Shown: positions 22,527 through 34,231 of the stretch, piece by piece
Layout: each line of letters opens with the position of its first letter
Position numbering within the stretch: the stretch's first letter is position 1
Position numbers and translations under genes: made by a program
Notes under the pieces: model-generated
What the model was told of the DNA's origin: nothing
Seen by the model: the letters and a program-made list of their open reading frames with translations, nothing else
Database searches by the model: none
Assembly: GCA_963931925.1 (NCBI GenBank)
Contig: OZ007569.1
Span: 74,658,400-74,722,399 of the forward strand
DNA from: Onchidella celtica
Taxonomy: Eukaryota; Mollusca; Gastropoda; Systellommatophora; Onchidiidae
DNA length: 64,000 nucleotides
Direction of reading: 5' to 3'

Positions 22527-24296
22527 TCAGTCTCTATGTCTCTGTCGTCGAGGACGTAGCTGATCTGTATGCCGGCGGCAAATTGGTCCATCTGGTAGAA
22601 TCTTGACTTCAAACAGGCTGTGGCCAATGGTTGCCGTCACCTGTGCAGATTTCCATTTGTCCTTACGCCCCCCTTTGAAAGACAAAGCGAAGCAGGGATC
22701 ACCAACGTTGAACTTCGGTTGACGGTCGGCCGATTTGACTATAGCTTTCTGTCGTCTGCGTTGTCTTCGACGTGCTGGTGGAACATCTGGAGTCTGGTCG
22801 ACGGCATCGGGCGGACTGGCCTGTCGTTCTCTCGCGGGAAGGATGACATCAAGCTTGGTCCTGATTTGACGGCCATTCAGTAGTTGACTGGGACTGGATC
22901 CACATGGTAGAGGTGTACGTCTGTACAGCATCAGGAATTCCGCACACCAGTTTCGACAGGATGTCTGCAGGACTGCATCCGGTTTCAAATCGTCGATAAC
23001 TTTGTGTAGGAGATTGTCCACTGAGATTCCCAATCGCTTTGTGGTTGCTCTTCCAAGCAGGTTAAAGTCCATCTGTGTCACGACGAATTTCTGTATACAA
23101 GTTGTCTTGGCATACGATGTATGTAGAAATATTTCGCCCGTCACTGGTAGTTTCTGACCTGAGGCACACTTGTACTGGCATTTCACAGTGGTGAGTTTAG
23201 GGGACTTCAAACTGCGCCATGTCTTGGTTGAAATGAAGTTGTCCCTAGAACCAGTGTCGATTTCAAACTGGACAGGCTGGTTGTTGACGCAGCATGTCTC
23301 GGTGATTGGTCCCGCTGTATTCCAACGGACAGTTTGTATCCTCTTGATCGGACGTTGTTGACTTTTCTTCTTCCGACAAGCTGACTCTATGTGCCCTTTT
23401 ATGTTACAGAAATGGCACACGGCGTTAGCGAACCTGCACTCATTTCGGCTGTGCTGTCCTTCGCATCTGCTGCAAACAGTCTTCTTCGTTGTCGGTTTGC
23501 TTGACTTTTTAAACATTGATGGATAGCCCTGGACTTGAGTTTGCTGTTGAGGGTTTTGCTTGCATTTTCTTCTCTGATTGAGCTTGAAGACTTCGCCGTC
23601 ACTGGTACCGGATGTTTCTTTGGCCACCTTTGACGCCTCCTCGACCTCTGCCGCCACCTCTACTGCCTTGCTGAAGGTCAGTTCGTCATCTTTAATCTTG
23701 AACAGTGCCTTTATGACCGCTTCATTTTTAATGGAGCAGACAAATCGTGTACGCATGGCCTCGTCAAGTGGGTCTTGGATTGATGCGAAGTCGCAAGTCG
23801 CTGCCTCTTGACGAATGCGAGCAGCCAGTTGTTGCACACTTTCTGCAGTCTTTCTGTCAGTGTAGGTCCAAAATTTAAATCTTTCCCGCACAACGAAACG
23901 TTTGGGGTCGAAATGTTCCCCCATCCAGGTCTTGATAGTTTCAATGGTTATTTCGTTGACGTCTATCGGCGGGGTCTGTTGAGAAGCTTGGTTTTTTAGC
24001 ATCTTGTAGACCTCACTGTTCTGGTTGGTCAGAAAAATGTCAACCTTTTTTGCTTCTGGTATGGAGTTTGCCTTTGTGAAGGTGGTAAACCTTGCCCAGT
24101 AATCTGACCACAGTTCTATTGTTGAATCAAATGCTTCGAACTTGGTGTTGGTGACTGGCTTGTTCATAGCCAAAGACATCAGTGCTTCCATCTGCTGTCG
24201 CTGCAGTTCCATCTGTTCTCGTTGCTGTTCCATCTGATTACGCAGCAAAGTGATGAGGTCTTCTTGTGACGTTTCTGCAGCTGGAGTCTTCGGCAT
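22527..24296 (-). CDS. Gag-protease fused to integrase C-terminal tail
   Basis: An uninterrupted 589-codon ORF. Residues 12-45 form a Gln/Glu-rich coiled coil (MEQQREQMELQRQQMEALM). Residues 50-230 are gag-like. Two zinc knuckles follow at 275-287 and 294-307, the second a standard CX2CX4HX4C. An aspartic protease has its catalytic DTG at 347-349 and the LLGR segment near 413. After about residue 440 the sequence jumps to the integrase tail: FLMLYRRTPLP, LLNGRQIRTKLD, then the basic KFNVGDPCFALSF...RRHTDQLRPR stretch typical of Ty3/gypsy elements. RT, RNase H and the integrase D,D,E core are missing, yet frame is kept across the junction. The ATG used is the first in frame and precedes the coiled coil. 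Confidence 0.9.
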   Translation of the reverse strand: MPKTPAAETSQEDLITLLRNQMEQQREQMELQRQQMEALMSLAMNKPVTNTKFEAFDSTIELWSDYWARFTTFTKANSIPEAKKVDIFLTNQNSEVYKMLKNQASQQTPPIDVNEITIETIKTWMGEHFDPKRFVVRERFKFWTYTDRKTAESVQQLAARIRQEAATCDFASIQDPLDEAMRTRFVCSIKNEAVIKALFKIKDDELTFSKAVEVAAEVEEASKVAKETSGTSDGEVFKLNQRRKCKQNPQQQTQVQGYPSMFKKSSKPTTKKTVCSRCEGQHSRNECRFANAVCHFCNIKGHIESACRKKKSQQRPIKRIQTVRWNTAGPITETCCVNNQPVQFEIDTGSRDNFISTKTWRSLKSPKLTTVKCQYKCASGQKLPVTGEIFLHTSYAKTTCIQKFVVTQMDFNLLGRATTKRLGISVDNLLHKVIDDLKPDAVLQTSCRNWCAEFLMLYRRTPLPCGSSPSQLLNGRQIRTKLDVILPARERQASPPDAVDQTPDVPPARRRQRRRQKAIVKSADRQPKFNVGDPCFALSFKGGRKDKWKSAQVTATIGHSLFEVKILPDGPICRRHTDQLRPRRQRHRD

Positions 24297-24604
24297 CTTG
24301 AGGCACGGCTGGGCTACTTGGCACAGCTGACTGGCGGTTTACAATTCGAGATAGCTAAGAGCGAGCTACTCGGTGTTTTAGAGCTAGCCGAGACGTTGCT
24401 TGGCTCTATGTACAGCTTCAGGTCCGCTACTTGGATCCGGGTGGTTGGTCCGTGAGCTGGCTTGGGTACTGAAGCTGCTTGGCTTGCTGCTGGTCTGATT
24501 CCGCAGGCTTGTATTGGCTTCCTTCCGCCTGTAAGGCTTGGCTGGCTTGGGTTCTTGTAGTACTAGTAGGCTTCAGAACTTGAGTGACATCAGAACTTGT
24601 GAAG

Positions 24605-24622
24605 ATCCCATCCTCGTCGCCA
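24605..24622 (-). promoter_or_regulatory. Primer-binding site, tRNA-Ser type
   Basis: On minus, TGGCGACGAGGATGGGAT starts three bases after the 5' LTR. It is complementary to the 3' end of animal tRNA-Ser(GCT), ...ATCCCATCCTCGTCG plus CCA, as I recall that tRNA. It would prime minus-strand cDNA synthesis. Confidence 0.75.
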
Positions 24623-24625
24623 ATT

Positions 24626-25024
24626 TGTTATGTGGTGATAACAAACAAAGAGAAGTCAGTTGTAGCCGGGAAGATAAGCAACTTTATTCTGGTAATATTT
24701 ATAGGTCATTAGTTATATACAGTATCGCAGTAGATGTACATAATAATGCATAAAGTAATGAGGGTCACCAAATATCAATAAAGATAAAGTCATTCACACA
24801 CTTTCATACTTTAGAATAGGTGACCTAATGTATTACCAACTCACTGAGAGTAATGCAACATGAAAAGTAATGTAAGTAAAGTGGTGGTGTTAATTAATCA
24901 CACAACGCATAAGAGGTAAATTATTTCCCTTACTACGTAATTAAGTGTAGGTCTAACCAAGGGCAGTAACTAAGTAAATTACATGTATGCATAATTTCCC
25001 TTGATTATATATGGATATATAACA
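24626..25024 (-). repeat. 5' LTR of the compact element
   Basis: It is 399 bp with TG...CA ends (TGTTATATATCC... to ...CCACATAACA on minus). No difference from the 3' LTR was seen on reading both. It should carry the element's promoter. Confidence 0.95.
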
Positions 25025-25176
25025 ATTTCTATGACCAATTATTTCGCTATTAACACGTCTCAGTGAGTTCTATATGTGGCGATGAATTAACATGTTTCAA
25101 TGAGTTCCACATGTTACAATGAATCCCACATAAATTATGTTTCAATGATTTTCGTATGATGTGTGAAGGATAGGAT
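25025..25176. repeat. Short degenerate repeat flank
   Basis: After the target duplication, loose copies of CATGTTTCAATGAGTTCCACA occur three or four times (25060-25150). They are AT-rich and non-coding. Confidence 0.4.
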
Positions 25177-25670
25177 CAGAGATATCTTACACTAACTGGA
25201 TCGCGCACTCATTGCGCCGCTCGCGTGACCAGTGTGTAAAACTGACCGCCATGTTCTCAAGCCATGTCGCTGGCTGAGTGAGCGGCAGGCATGCCCACAC
25301 CTGTTCGTATTTTGTTATATCGTGCTGTGTTGGCTGGCGTTACAAGTTACGATACAGTTACAGCCTCGGCAAAATAAACTGCAAACAATAGCAAAAACAA
25401 AAACAAAAAACAAACGTGAAAGCGATCACATGTAGATCACAACAGGCATAATAATAGCGTTCTATCGGATACAGTAGTTATTGCAGTCATCCCCCCCCCA
25501 AAAAAAAAAAATTAAAAAAAATCAGTATACCTGATTAAAATTATGAAGGCTGCAGCAGCTGATTGCCCACCCTATATGAATATATAGTAGTATGATTTCA
25601 TTGCTATTCTACAAGGTATACTCCACTCTGCTACATATGCCATACACGACAGGTAGAAATAATAATAATA

Positions 25671-25703
<33 letters not shown>

Positions 25704-26586
25704 ATAATATTTAGATAGCGCTGTAGGGTGCCCTTGTCAGTCGAAATATTGTACCATACTTTACTTATTTTCTTCATTACTCTGTACATTCTTCGAATCA
25801 GGTGACGGGTTTCACTGTCCCTAGGTACATCATTATTGAACAGAACACCAAGATTTCTAGCATATTTCGAAAATCGGATGGGATTGTTTCACAGAGAAAA
25901 CGTCGATGGCTGGAAAACCAACACCAGAGAAACAGTTCACTGCTGCTCACTGTTCGTACAACAGGAATTAAACAAAACCGACCAATAATTGATATTCGCG
26001 CCAATCCATGGCCGACAATTAGCCAGAGCACAGTGTCCCACGAAACCAATTAATTGTCTCGGCGGCCACCAAGGGTGCATCCCACAGATAGGCTGCACAG
26101 GTGAACACAAAATTAATTTCTTTCACTCAACATTTAGCCATACTTTCTTTCATTCACCTGTTATTCCCATCATCAGCCCCAACCCATCCCACATCCACCC
26201 CTGCCCTTCATTCCTTCTTCTTCACCCATCATAACATCATCACAATTATTTCTTTTTCTTTCTTTTATAATTCATTGTCCTTGTTCTGTTCAGATGTTTG
26301 TAAACTAGTTGTGTCGCCTTTCTTTTCCTTCTCTCTGGTAAGGTCCCAGAGACCGAAAACTTGCGTGTTTTGAAGACTCACCGCGAATACATTTTCATAA
26401 ATGAACAGTACGACCCAAGCGCGACAGAGGTCACTTCCGCATGCCTTGTAAAAATGGCCGCCGTTTTCCTTAGGGATCATGAATTTGGGGAGGTCAACAG
26501 AGATATCTTACACTAACGTTAGTGTAAGATATCTCTGGAGCTCAGGCAATGGAGGTGTGCGATGTAGTTAGTGTAAGATATCTCTG
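25177..26586. mobile_element. Candidate inverted-repeat element with multiple ends
   Basis: The 20-bp sequence CAGAGATATCTTACACTAAC occurs on plus at 25177-25196 and 26498-26517, and on minus at 26518-26537 and 26567-26586. The outer copies face each other as terminal inverted repeats would, and two copies abut to form a perfect 40-bp palindrome. Contents include an AAT microsatellite and CpG-containing ends with no transposase. This may be one MITE plus a second, very short copy at the right end. No target duplication is clear. Confidence 0.45.
25659..25702. repeat. (AAT)n microsatellite
   Basis: About 44 bp of AAT repeats with one slip. It is followed by ACATAATATTTAGATAGCGCTGTAG, a motif often seen beside such tracts in invertebrate dispersed repeats (recalled, untested). 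Confidence 0.85.
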
Positions 26587-27480
26587 GGTGGATGAAGGAG
26601 GGTTCTCCCTCTGTAGTGTCATGCACACGTTAGCATCGGCCTGCGACTGTATAGAGGCGTGGCCCTCCAGTATCGGATGGAAAGGGGAGCAACCCCAGCA
26701 CACTAGTCACTGAGCATGCCAGTGGAATGGCAGCTCTAGATTTGTTTGGCGCCGCTCATTATAATAGAAAGATTGTAATCCCGCTCCTTCATTGATTATG
26801 TTCATTCATACTTTAGTACATTGCATGCACAGTTACCGGAGATTCCTTGTATTTTAGCTCTTACTTGTACTTCATTATTATCCTTAGCATTTGTACATTC
26901 CCATGGAATTATTTGTATCATATTGATGTTTTGAAAATTACTCGATTTCTATAATGTTCACCATTGATTACTTGATTGATGTTGTAATCATTCTAACCAT
27001 ATTTTGTCTTTTCTCTTTTGTTCCAGCTCATGGCTGGTTGTTTTTTTTTTTTTTTAGGGTTCCAGTTGTTTTTTTTCTTTGGTTCCCATGTAAATTATTA
27101 AGAGCATCAATGGAGAACGTGTCTTTTTTTGGGGTTGTGTATCCCTAAGAAATACTAGAACCCACTATTCGTAAGCCCACAGTATAGCCACCAATCCGTC
27201 CTACACTAAAGCTAATTCCCTTCATCGCTGTGAGTTCAGACCTACCACATATAACTCGTTTAACAACTGCACGAGAGGAGCCGATGACCATCAGGTACTG
27301 TTCTCCAGGTCGGTGGTTTTTACAGTTCAATTCGTTTTTCAAAGCTGTCGTAGTTTTTTTTTTTTTTTCATATTACTGATTTCCCCATCGGCTATCAACA
27401 TTACCATTTCCACACTACTTAATTTAAGTTGTCCATTAGCTCCTACCTCCCGGGAAGAAGAAGAACAAAATATTGAAGAA
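26587..27480. other. Non-coding, no gene recognised
   Basis: AT-rich sequence with a T run near 27039-27055 and T runs near 27354-27369. Short ORFs on both strands have no family resemblance. Confidence 0.4.
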
Positions 27481-27917
27481 GGAAGTGCATATCCGTACAA
27501 CGCACACAATTCGATGACGTAGAACACACACCGGAATACTATATTACTGACCTTGTTAATTTGCATAGTTTTTAAAAATATGAATCGGCTTAGTAGCAAA
27601 ACAATCCGACTTCTGCTCGGAGATTGCCTGATCTGTGCTAATAATATACTTGAGTGTACGTCGATCACCAATGGCTACCCCAACCCCTTTTCGCCTGATT
27701 AGTCAACCTGACTACCGCCCATTGATACAAACTGACTAGACCCTCATGCCCTCAGGTCCATCTGGCTATTATTCCATGTGTTGTCACTTTAAATTCGTGA
27801 ACACCATACCAAGTTTTGTTTCAGCAAACCTTCACCAGTCGCGCTTTTTGGTAAACATGTTGTACGGATATGCACTGTCCTATATCCATATAACATGTTG
27901 CACGGATATACACTTCC
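27481..27917. mobile_element. Candidate MITE of about 437 bp
   Basis: A 21-bp end at 27481-27501 (GGAAGTGCATATCCGTACAA plus C) recurs inverted at 27897-27917 with two differences. A third, internal copy of the inner part is at 27859-27875, near the right end. No ORF of note lies inside and no clean target duplication was found. Confidence 0.5.
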
Positions 27918-29023
27918 ATTGAGGAAATATAGAATGAGAAAGGCCTTCCAAAAAAAATAAAATATGGACATTAAACAGTTTTAAGTTACAGGATCAAGAA
28001 CCAAACAAGAGGAAATGAACAGAAAGAAACAGAACAAGAAAAAAAGACAAAAGTTAACAAGAAAGAAATGAAGAACAGTTGCTACACGCGAGCATGCGCA
28101 CTCTATGGATGGCCCCGAAGGGACCGGATTTCCTGGTGACAGCCAAGCCTTTTCAAACATACCAAGGCTATCACGTGGTAACAGCTGCATACTCATTGTG
28201 TGAGACTATTAAAATTTGGAATGGATAGCCTTTTATAGATTCTAGGCTATTAATTTAATCACAATTCACAAACTGCGCTGGATGGTTCTTCATAACATTA
28301 GGCCATAAATGCACGTTAATTAAAAATACAGCGTCTGTATGATAATTAATATAGTGGTGCCTTGGAATAAGAATAGGACTAATACAAGCCTAAAAGGCAC
28401 AATATAGGCCTACTGAAATTGAGGCTGTGCACCCGTTTGCTCACATTGAATCAGGATTAATTGATTTCCGAGAACTAGATCTACCCTGCCGAATTTTTCG
28501 TTTGCTATCTGGGTCACTGCATCATACTGTGCCACGTAAGCCCCAAGGTTGAGTTGACCTATGACTGCGAGCTGAACGTAAAGTAATGTTCTCCGGATGC
28601 TGGAATTAATTGTACATTGTATTCGGTTCTTTTTGTTTCAGATTCCTTATTTTTTGCTCTCCCACTACGAAACAAACCTGTTTCTCTTGGCCCACTTTTC
28701 CATTCAGCACCTTCGCTTTCATTTATTACAACAGTCAACAGTGTCTTCCTTCCCTTCTGTAGGCTATCATTCATCCACAGGCATCAGTGCTGACCAGTTC
28801 TTATTCCGGCATAATGTCCAGTCATTATTGCATTCGTTCTCAACATTTCAATCGCTGCATTGTCGTCGTTGATTCTGGGCTCAAATTAGCCTAAAAAGGA
28901 CACGACTAATGCAACTATCTCACAACACTACCCCAGTATGATGCGCGACAGTATGGGAATGTTTTTTTCCATCGTTTGTTTGGCTGCAGAAGACCATTTA
29001 ATGGAACCCACCCCACTGCCACT
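27918..29023. other. Non-coding, no gene recognised
   Basis: Short ORFs only. There is a purine-rich stretch at 28000-28075 (GAAAGAAACAGAACAAGAAAA and similar) and otherwise nothing recognised. Confidence 0.4.
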
Positions 29024-29025
29024 AA

Positions 29026-29270
29026 GGGTTCAATATTGTTTAATTATTAGATGATCCTACAATCGGTGATAGCTCAACAATGTCTAATTATTTGATGATC
29101 CCACAGTCAGTAGAGGCTCAACATTGTCTGATTATAAGACGATCCCACGGTCAGTAATGGATCAACGCTGTCTAATTATTAGACAGTCCCACAGACAACA
29201 AGGGCTCAACTTCGTTTGATTCTACAATCAGTAATGGCTCATCACTGTCGAATGATTAGGCAATGGTGAG
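29026..29270. repeat. Degenerate tandem repeat, about 45-bp period
   Basis: Five diverged copies share GGCTCAACATTGTCTAATTA followed by TTAGATGATCCCACAGTCAGTAAT. The last copy is shortened. The divergence indicates an old array. Confidence 0.6.
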
Positions 29271-30836
29271 CCCCCTACTACCTGTAAGATCGATACATGT
29301 ACTTAACTTGCTGGAAGGTCGAGGTCGGGGAATGTATTACCGTTGAAACTAGTAAAGTAGTACGTGCAACGTTGTGTGTTCATGTCTAAAGCTTCATGGT
29401 TATGGTGCAACCTGCAGATTCTTATCTTAAAGTGCGTTTGTGTTAAGGACCGGCAAACTACCTGGCAGTGTTACAGTTTGGTTACAGCTAGTGCTGACAC
29501 GGAGTTTTTTTCTTGCAACTGTCCACAAAGATGCATCGCTCAAGTAAGTAGATTACATTATTTTCGCTGTAAACTAAAAGTAACATTAACAAAGTGGACT
29601 CGTCCTTAAGCTCATGTCAGTGTGAGAAAATCTGAACGACACAATATCTAAATCACCACACCAGAATCAATGTTGCCTCTAATTTTCCGTACTCAGTGTG
29701 AGCAAAAATCTTACGTTGTGCATTTTCCACCAGTAACAAAAGTAGGCCTATGTGTGCACTGGGTGCTTGTGGAAATGTAAACTTGAAATTGTTTCAAGGT
29801 ATAAACTTTGGTACAGCCAATCTCCCATAGCCAATAAAAACTGTACTGCCATGTTTTAATAGAATACATATGTATGATTTTCAATCCACATACTATACGG
29901 TAGTAGCCTTTTTGGTTAAGATTTTATTCTGTACTTTTGACTACGTAACTGTGTTGAATTTATTCCATTAAAGAAAAAATCAATGAATATTTCTTTTTTG
30001 AAATAATTTATGCATACATTAATGCCCAGTGTGCGCTGGTTGCAAAGCACTTGCGCACAGCTGAGCTGAGAGGGAATACCGATCAGAACACTTTTTATTA
30101 CACCTCTTTGTTACACACATTTCATCTTTTCGATTCAACTTAAAATCCGAAATCAGATTCAACACTGCCGTTATTGTTTCATCACCAAAACCGAGAACTG
30201 TATTTTATGATTACTGTATATAATATATATCGCTTCCATAGTTTAGGCGACTAGAAAGAGCCAGAGGAATACCAAACCCGGTCATTACGAAGGCGACTGT
30301 TGTTGTAGTTTACGCACAGCTTGGCGATTAAGATGAAAATAAATCCGCTCTCCAATGGAACCCCTCCCCAATTAAAGGTACATGTGTACTATACACCATG
30401 GGTATCTCAGAAAAAAAAAAAAAAGCCTGCTGGGGGACTTGGAGGTAGACAGATGAACACAATTTGTTTTCTTACTCAGAAACAAATTATTAATCCCTCG
30501 CCGCCCGAACCAAGCTGAGCTTGTATGCCAACGTTACCCCGTCCATGCCCCAGTTTGTTCTCCGCTCCAGTCCAGGAAACTGGCGAGTTCTTGGAAAGAG
30601 TGTGTCTGTAATCTTTGTGAGTTCGCAAAACTGTTCCGGCTGGCTAGTCGGGAATTGTGAACGACTCACCCGTAGGACCTGGCTCCCCCAACCCCTATCT
30701 CACCCTAGCTGCAGCGTCATTTTCTTGTCCCCAAAACGAATTTCAAGAGGCTTTAAAACTTTAATGTTTTTGTTCAGGGCTTAGTCTATTCACTTCATTT
30801 TTGTTTCTTCAAGAGCTTTGATAGGTGTATGTGTTT
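29271..30836. other. Non-coding, no gene recognised
   Basis: No family-like ORF. It contains an A run at about 30411-30424 and the 30304-30331 partner of the 18157-18184 repeat. Confidence 0.4.
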
Positions 30837-30887
30837 GAGAGAGAGAGAGAGGGAGAGAGAGAGAGAAGGAAATAGAGAGAGAAAGAA

Positions 30888-30918
<31 letters not shown>

Positions 30919-31004
30919 AAGAAAGGAGAGAGAGAGAAAGAGAGAGAGAAAGAAAGAGAGATAGATAGAGAGAGAGAGAAAGAGGGAGAAAAAGAGAGAG
31001 AGAA

Positions 31005-31036
<32 letters not shown>
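30837..31036. repeat. (GA)n purine tract, 200 bp
   Basis: Almost pure GA/GAAA repeats on plus. ORFs of poly-Arg/Glu or poly-Ser/Leu across it are artefacts of the repeat. Confidence 0.95.
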
Positions 31037-34000
31037 CGCGCAAGCATTTTATATATCAATATTGTTGTAGTAAGCCTGGAGGTAGATCTGGCAGCCAGAG
31101 CAGGGGGATACAAGGTAAGTTCATTGTGTACTGAGAAGGCGCGTCAAATATTTTGGAAGTTCAGATTATTCATAGATCTTGAGCAATAGTCGTGTATCTC
31201 GAAGCTTGTGTCACTGTGGCTGATGATATAGAGTATTTTTATAATTGTAGAAACCATCAAACTGCCCTTCTGTTGTAATCACTAGTGAACACTTCTAGTT
31301 CGGAAGGCACATTCATATTTTACAACAGAACGGTTGATGCTGATCTTTTGCCTAGAGATTGCTCGTGTTTCATGCTGGGGGAATAGGCTTGAAGATAGAC
31401 AAGCAAAAATGTGAATACATGTATAAAGCTGATAATTCAAGCAATGCTGGCAAGAATGAAATGAAAGACCTGCACGCTCCGTGGATAGAACAAAGTGCTC
31501 TAATATTTTTACCAGTGCTGGAAGCCACCCAACCATGGTCTAGTTTCCCTCGTGTGAAGGTCGACAAGACGCACCAAAATTCATGTAGAGTTTAGGCCTA
31601 AAGTGATCCACGATACACATACACGTAGTTCAGGCAATAGTGGGCCAGGTTCATGCAATACTAACCACGGGTAGGCCCTCCAACAGAACCACTGGCCTAG
31701 GAGACAGACATGATCTGCTGGACACGAAAATCTATAAAATTTACATTTATAATGCATTATAAATAAATACTATATAATAAGTAATATGTTAATATAAATT
31801 TTCATTAGCAAGTTATTTACTGTTCATCCTAAATCTTGATCAGATCTTTTGTTGATTAAAATATAGGCTACATGAAATGTTGGAACATGTAGAGATCGCT
31901 ATGTAAGTGCACAGCTGAACCAGAGACAACCCCCCCCCCTCCCCCCCCCGCCCTTTTTTTTTCAAGAAGTAAAACCTAATTGTTGTACATGCAAACAAAG
32001 ATAACCACATTGGGATGGACGGCCTATAAATGAGAATGTAAGAATGCCCCCGGTTAATTTTATGTCGTTTTATATGGAATTGGAGGTTTTGCTACGAAAC
32101 TTACGCACGTAGCCATTAGGACAAGTTGCTTTACTTATTTGAGTGTTCATTATTTCTTTGCGTTTTAAGTTATTGCTGACATTTGAAAAGAAAAACAAAT
32201 CACAGACCATCCATAGTCACAATTTGGCTATTTCGATTCATAATGTAAATTTATGAAAATCACGAATCATGGATTAAACAGGTGCAAGGGGAAAAAAAAG
32301 AGCCTTCATTTAGGATACTAATAATAATCAAAGAAAGGTTCGAAAAATGTTTAAGACCAGCTGATCCTCTGGAAACCCAAAGATTTTATTTTATACAGCA
32401 AAGTGAAACGAAAGAAAGGCAACTTTGTTTTAAAAATGTGTTTCCATTGACGAATACAACAGTAAAGGAAGAAAAATAAAAGTGTTAACGTGTTTAGGTT
32501 TTCAAAGTACATGTCCATCAATATTCACATATCTTCAGTTTCACAGTTTTGGAATTTGAAACTTCCTTGCAGTCACAACGCCAGGTTTTCTTGTTGCGTG
32601 AGTTTGGTCACACCTGGTAAAGGTGGTAGAACCATGACAGTGTTGAAACTAGAGACCTTGTCATAGCTATAATAATAATGATCTCTGAAACTCGCAGCTA
32701 TGGTTCATTTAACTGGTTTAAAAAAAGACAGGCTGAGTCTTGAAGATATCATGAATCGACATCACACTTATACTGTTTCTTGTTGTTGTCGTTATTATTG
32801 TTGTTGTTGTTTTTGTTGCTATTGTTTTTGTTGTTGTTGTTGCGACTATTTGATATAGATGACGTGTCTTTGTTGGTTTCCCAAAACAATTAGTGTCAGA
32901 GGTTACCACCGACCAGGTCAGAGGTCGTGCTAAAAATACACATAGATCTCGTGACGCGGATGAAATAACCAACTGCTGTGTGTTATAAATTCCATGGGCA
33001 CAGATAACATTAACCATTCCGCACCAACCCGGACATACGGAGACCGGCGTGAAACTGAAAGTGGCGCTGAATCACCAGTTTGTGAGTATGAGAAATCTTG
33101 ATTTTGCCTGCGTGAATTTGCCGCTAACTGTAAAGCAGAAGTTTAAATGCAGTTTAATATCGGCATGTACAGTATATTTATACGTATATTTTTTCACATA
33201 AAAAAACAACAAACAAAACCGAAAGAAACTAACATGCGAGTACATTTCGTTCAACTGCAATGTAGTAAATTAACTATGTTTCTTCCCTGTTTCTTTTCTT
33301 TTGGTTATTCTCAGTCATTATGTGATCTCATATTATTCTTCGTGTCTGATGATTGTCAGCGTCAGAATATGTATGTTGTCATTATTATTATTATTATTAT
33401 TATTATATGTTGTTTATTGTAACAAATACTATAAAATTTGAAATGACGAATGGTATCAATCTGTGAAGATACAAGCTTAGTGTCAGTGAACCTGCGGGCT
33501 AATGCTTCTCGAACATCATCTGATTTCGAGAAGACAACTCGGCCTGTCGCTGTTGCAACTGCCTGTAACTCTGCTATCCTATGTTATAATCTTGTTTACG
33601 CTTTAAATCTGCCACCTTATAAAATATTATAATCTTGTCTGCAATTCAGCTTGTCAGTCCGATTTTGTAATGAAATTCTATTACCGAAACATTACTTCTA
33701 TAGTAAGGGTGTCGTCGCTTGTCATTTTATAAGCCTACTTTGTGACTTTGCTTTATCACGTTTGTGCAACAGCAGTTACCACCATTTATCTCTTCCATTA
33801 AGACCATATCATTTCTGCAACGCATCGTTTATCGACCAACTGTTATCTCACAAGTCTACCCCTGTTTTCTCCTCTCAGTGATGTTAACGGACTCATTTAT
33901 TGACAAAATGTCAAAGTTAACAGTTGGCCGCGAGCACATTTTAAAAGCATCATCTTTTACATTAACACAGACTCCTTGATGATAATAGAAAATGGTCAAT

Positions 34001-34100
34001 TTCCAAGGACCCAGGTATGTTTAGCAATTTCACAAACAAATAAAAATTAAAATATACTGAGCTGAATGTTCCTTAGGATTAAGGCCTTTTCTATAGGGAA
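31037..34100. other. Non-coding with simple repeats
   Basis: Contains a C/T homopolymer patch (31930-31962), a (GTT)n tract (about 32778-32842) and an (ATT)n tract (about 33380-33406). An AG/GTAAGT pair near 31116 resembles a donor site, but no exon can be supported. Confidence 0.45.
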
Positions 34101-34101
34101 T

Positions 34102-34231
34102 GTCTATTCTGGCCTCTAGGTAGAGTAACGGTGGGGTGTTGTTGTCTATTCGGGACTCTAGGTAGAGGCCTGAATAGAGTAACGGTGGGGTGTTTTGTCT
34201 GTTCGGGCCTCTAGGTAGTGGCCTGAATAGA
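34102..34231. repeat. Three hairpin repeats
   Basis: Three copies of TCTATTCGGGCCTCTAGGTAG separated by AGTAACGGTGGGGTGTT. The second and third are each followed by an inverted copy (TAGAGGCCTGAATAG), giving 15-bp arms with two or three mismatches. Confidence 0.6.

Larger units (their letters stand above)
21809..25024 (-). mobile_element. Compact LTR retrotransposon, non-autonomous Ty3/gypsy type
   Basis: This is a complete insertion of 3216 bp: two 399-bp LTRs, a 5-bp target duplication ATTTC (21804-21808 and 25025-25029), a primer-binding site, one ORF and a polypurine tract. It is transcribed on minus. The LTRs look identical base for base, so insertion is recent. The single ORF keeps gag, zinc knuckles and protease but runs directly into the integrase C-terminal tail. 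Reverse transcriptase, RNase H and the integrase catalytic core are absent. Its movement would need enzymes from a related full-length element. Confidence 0.92.

Noticed and set aside
31060..31122. Possible exon ending at a GTAAGT near 31116
   Set aside because: Only a donor-like site; no coding similarity and a weak acceptor.
30790..31134. Arg/Glu- or Ser/Leu-repeat ORFs
   Set aside because: Simple GA repeat read in different frames.
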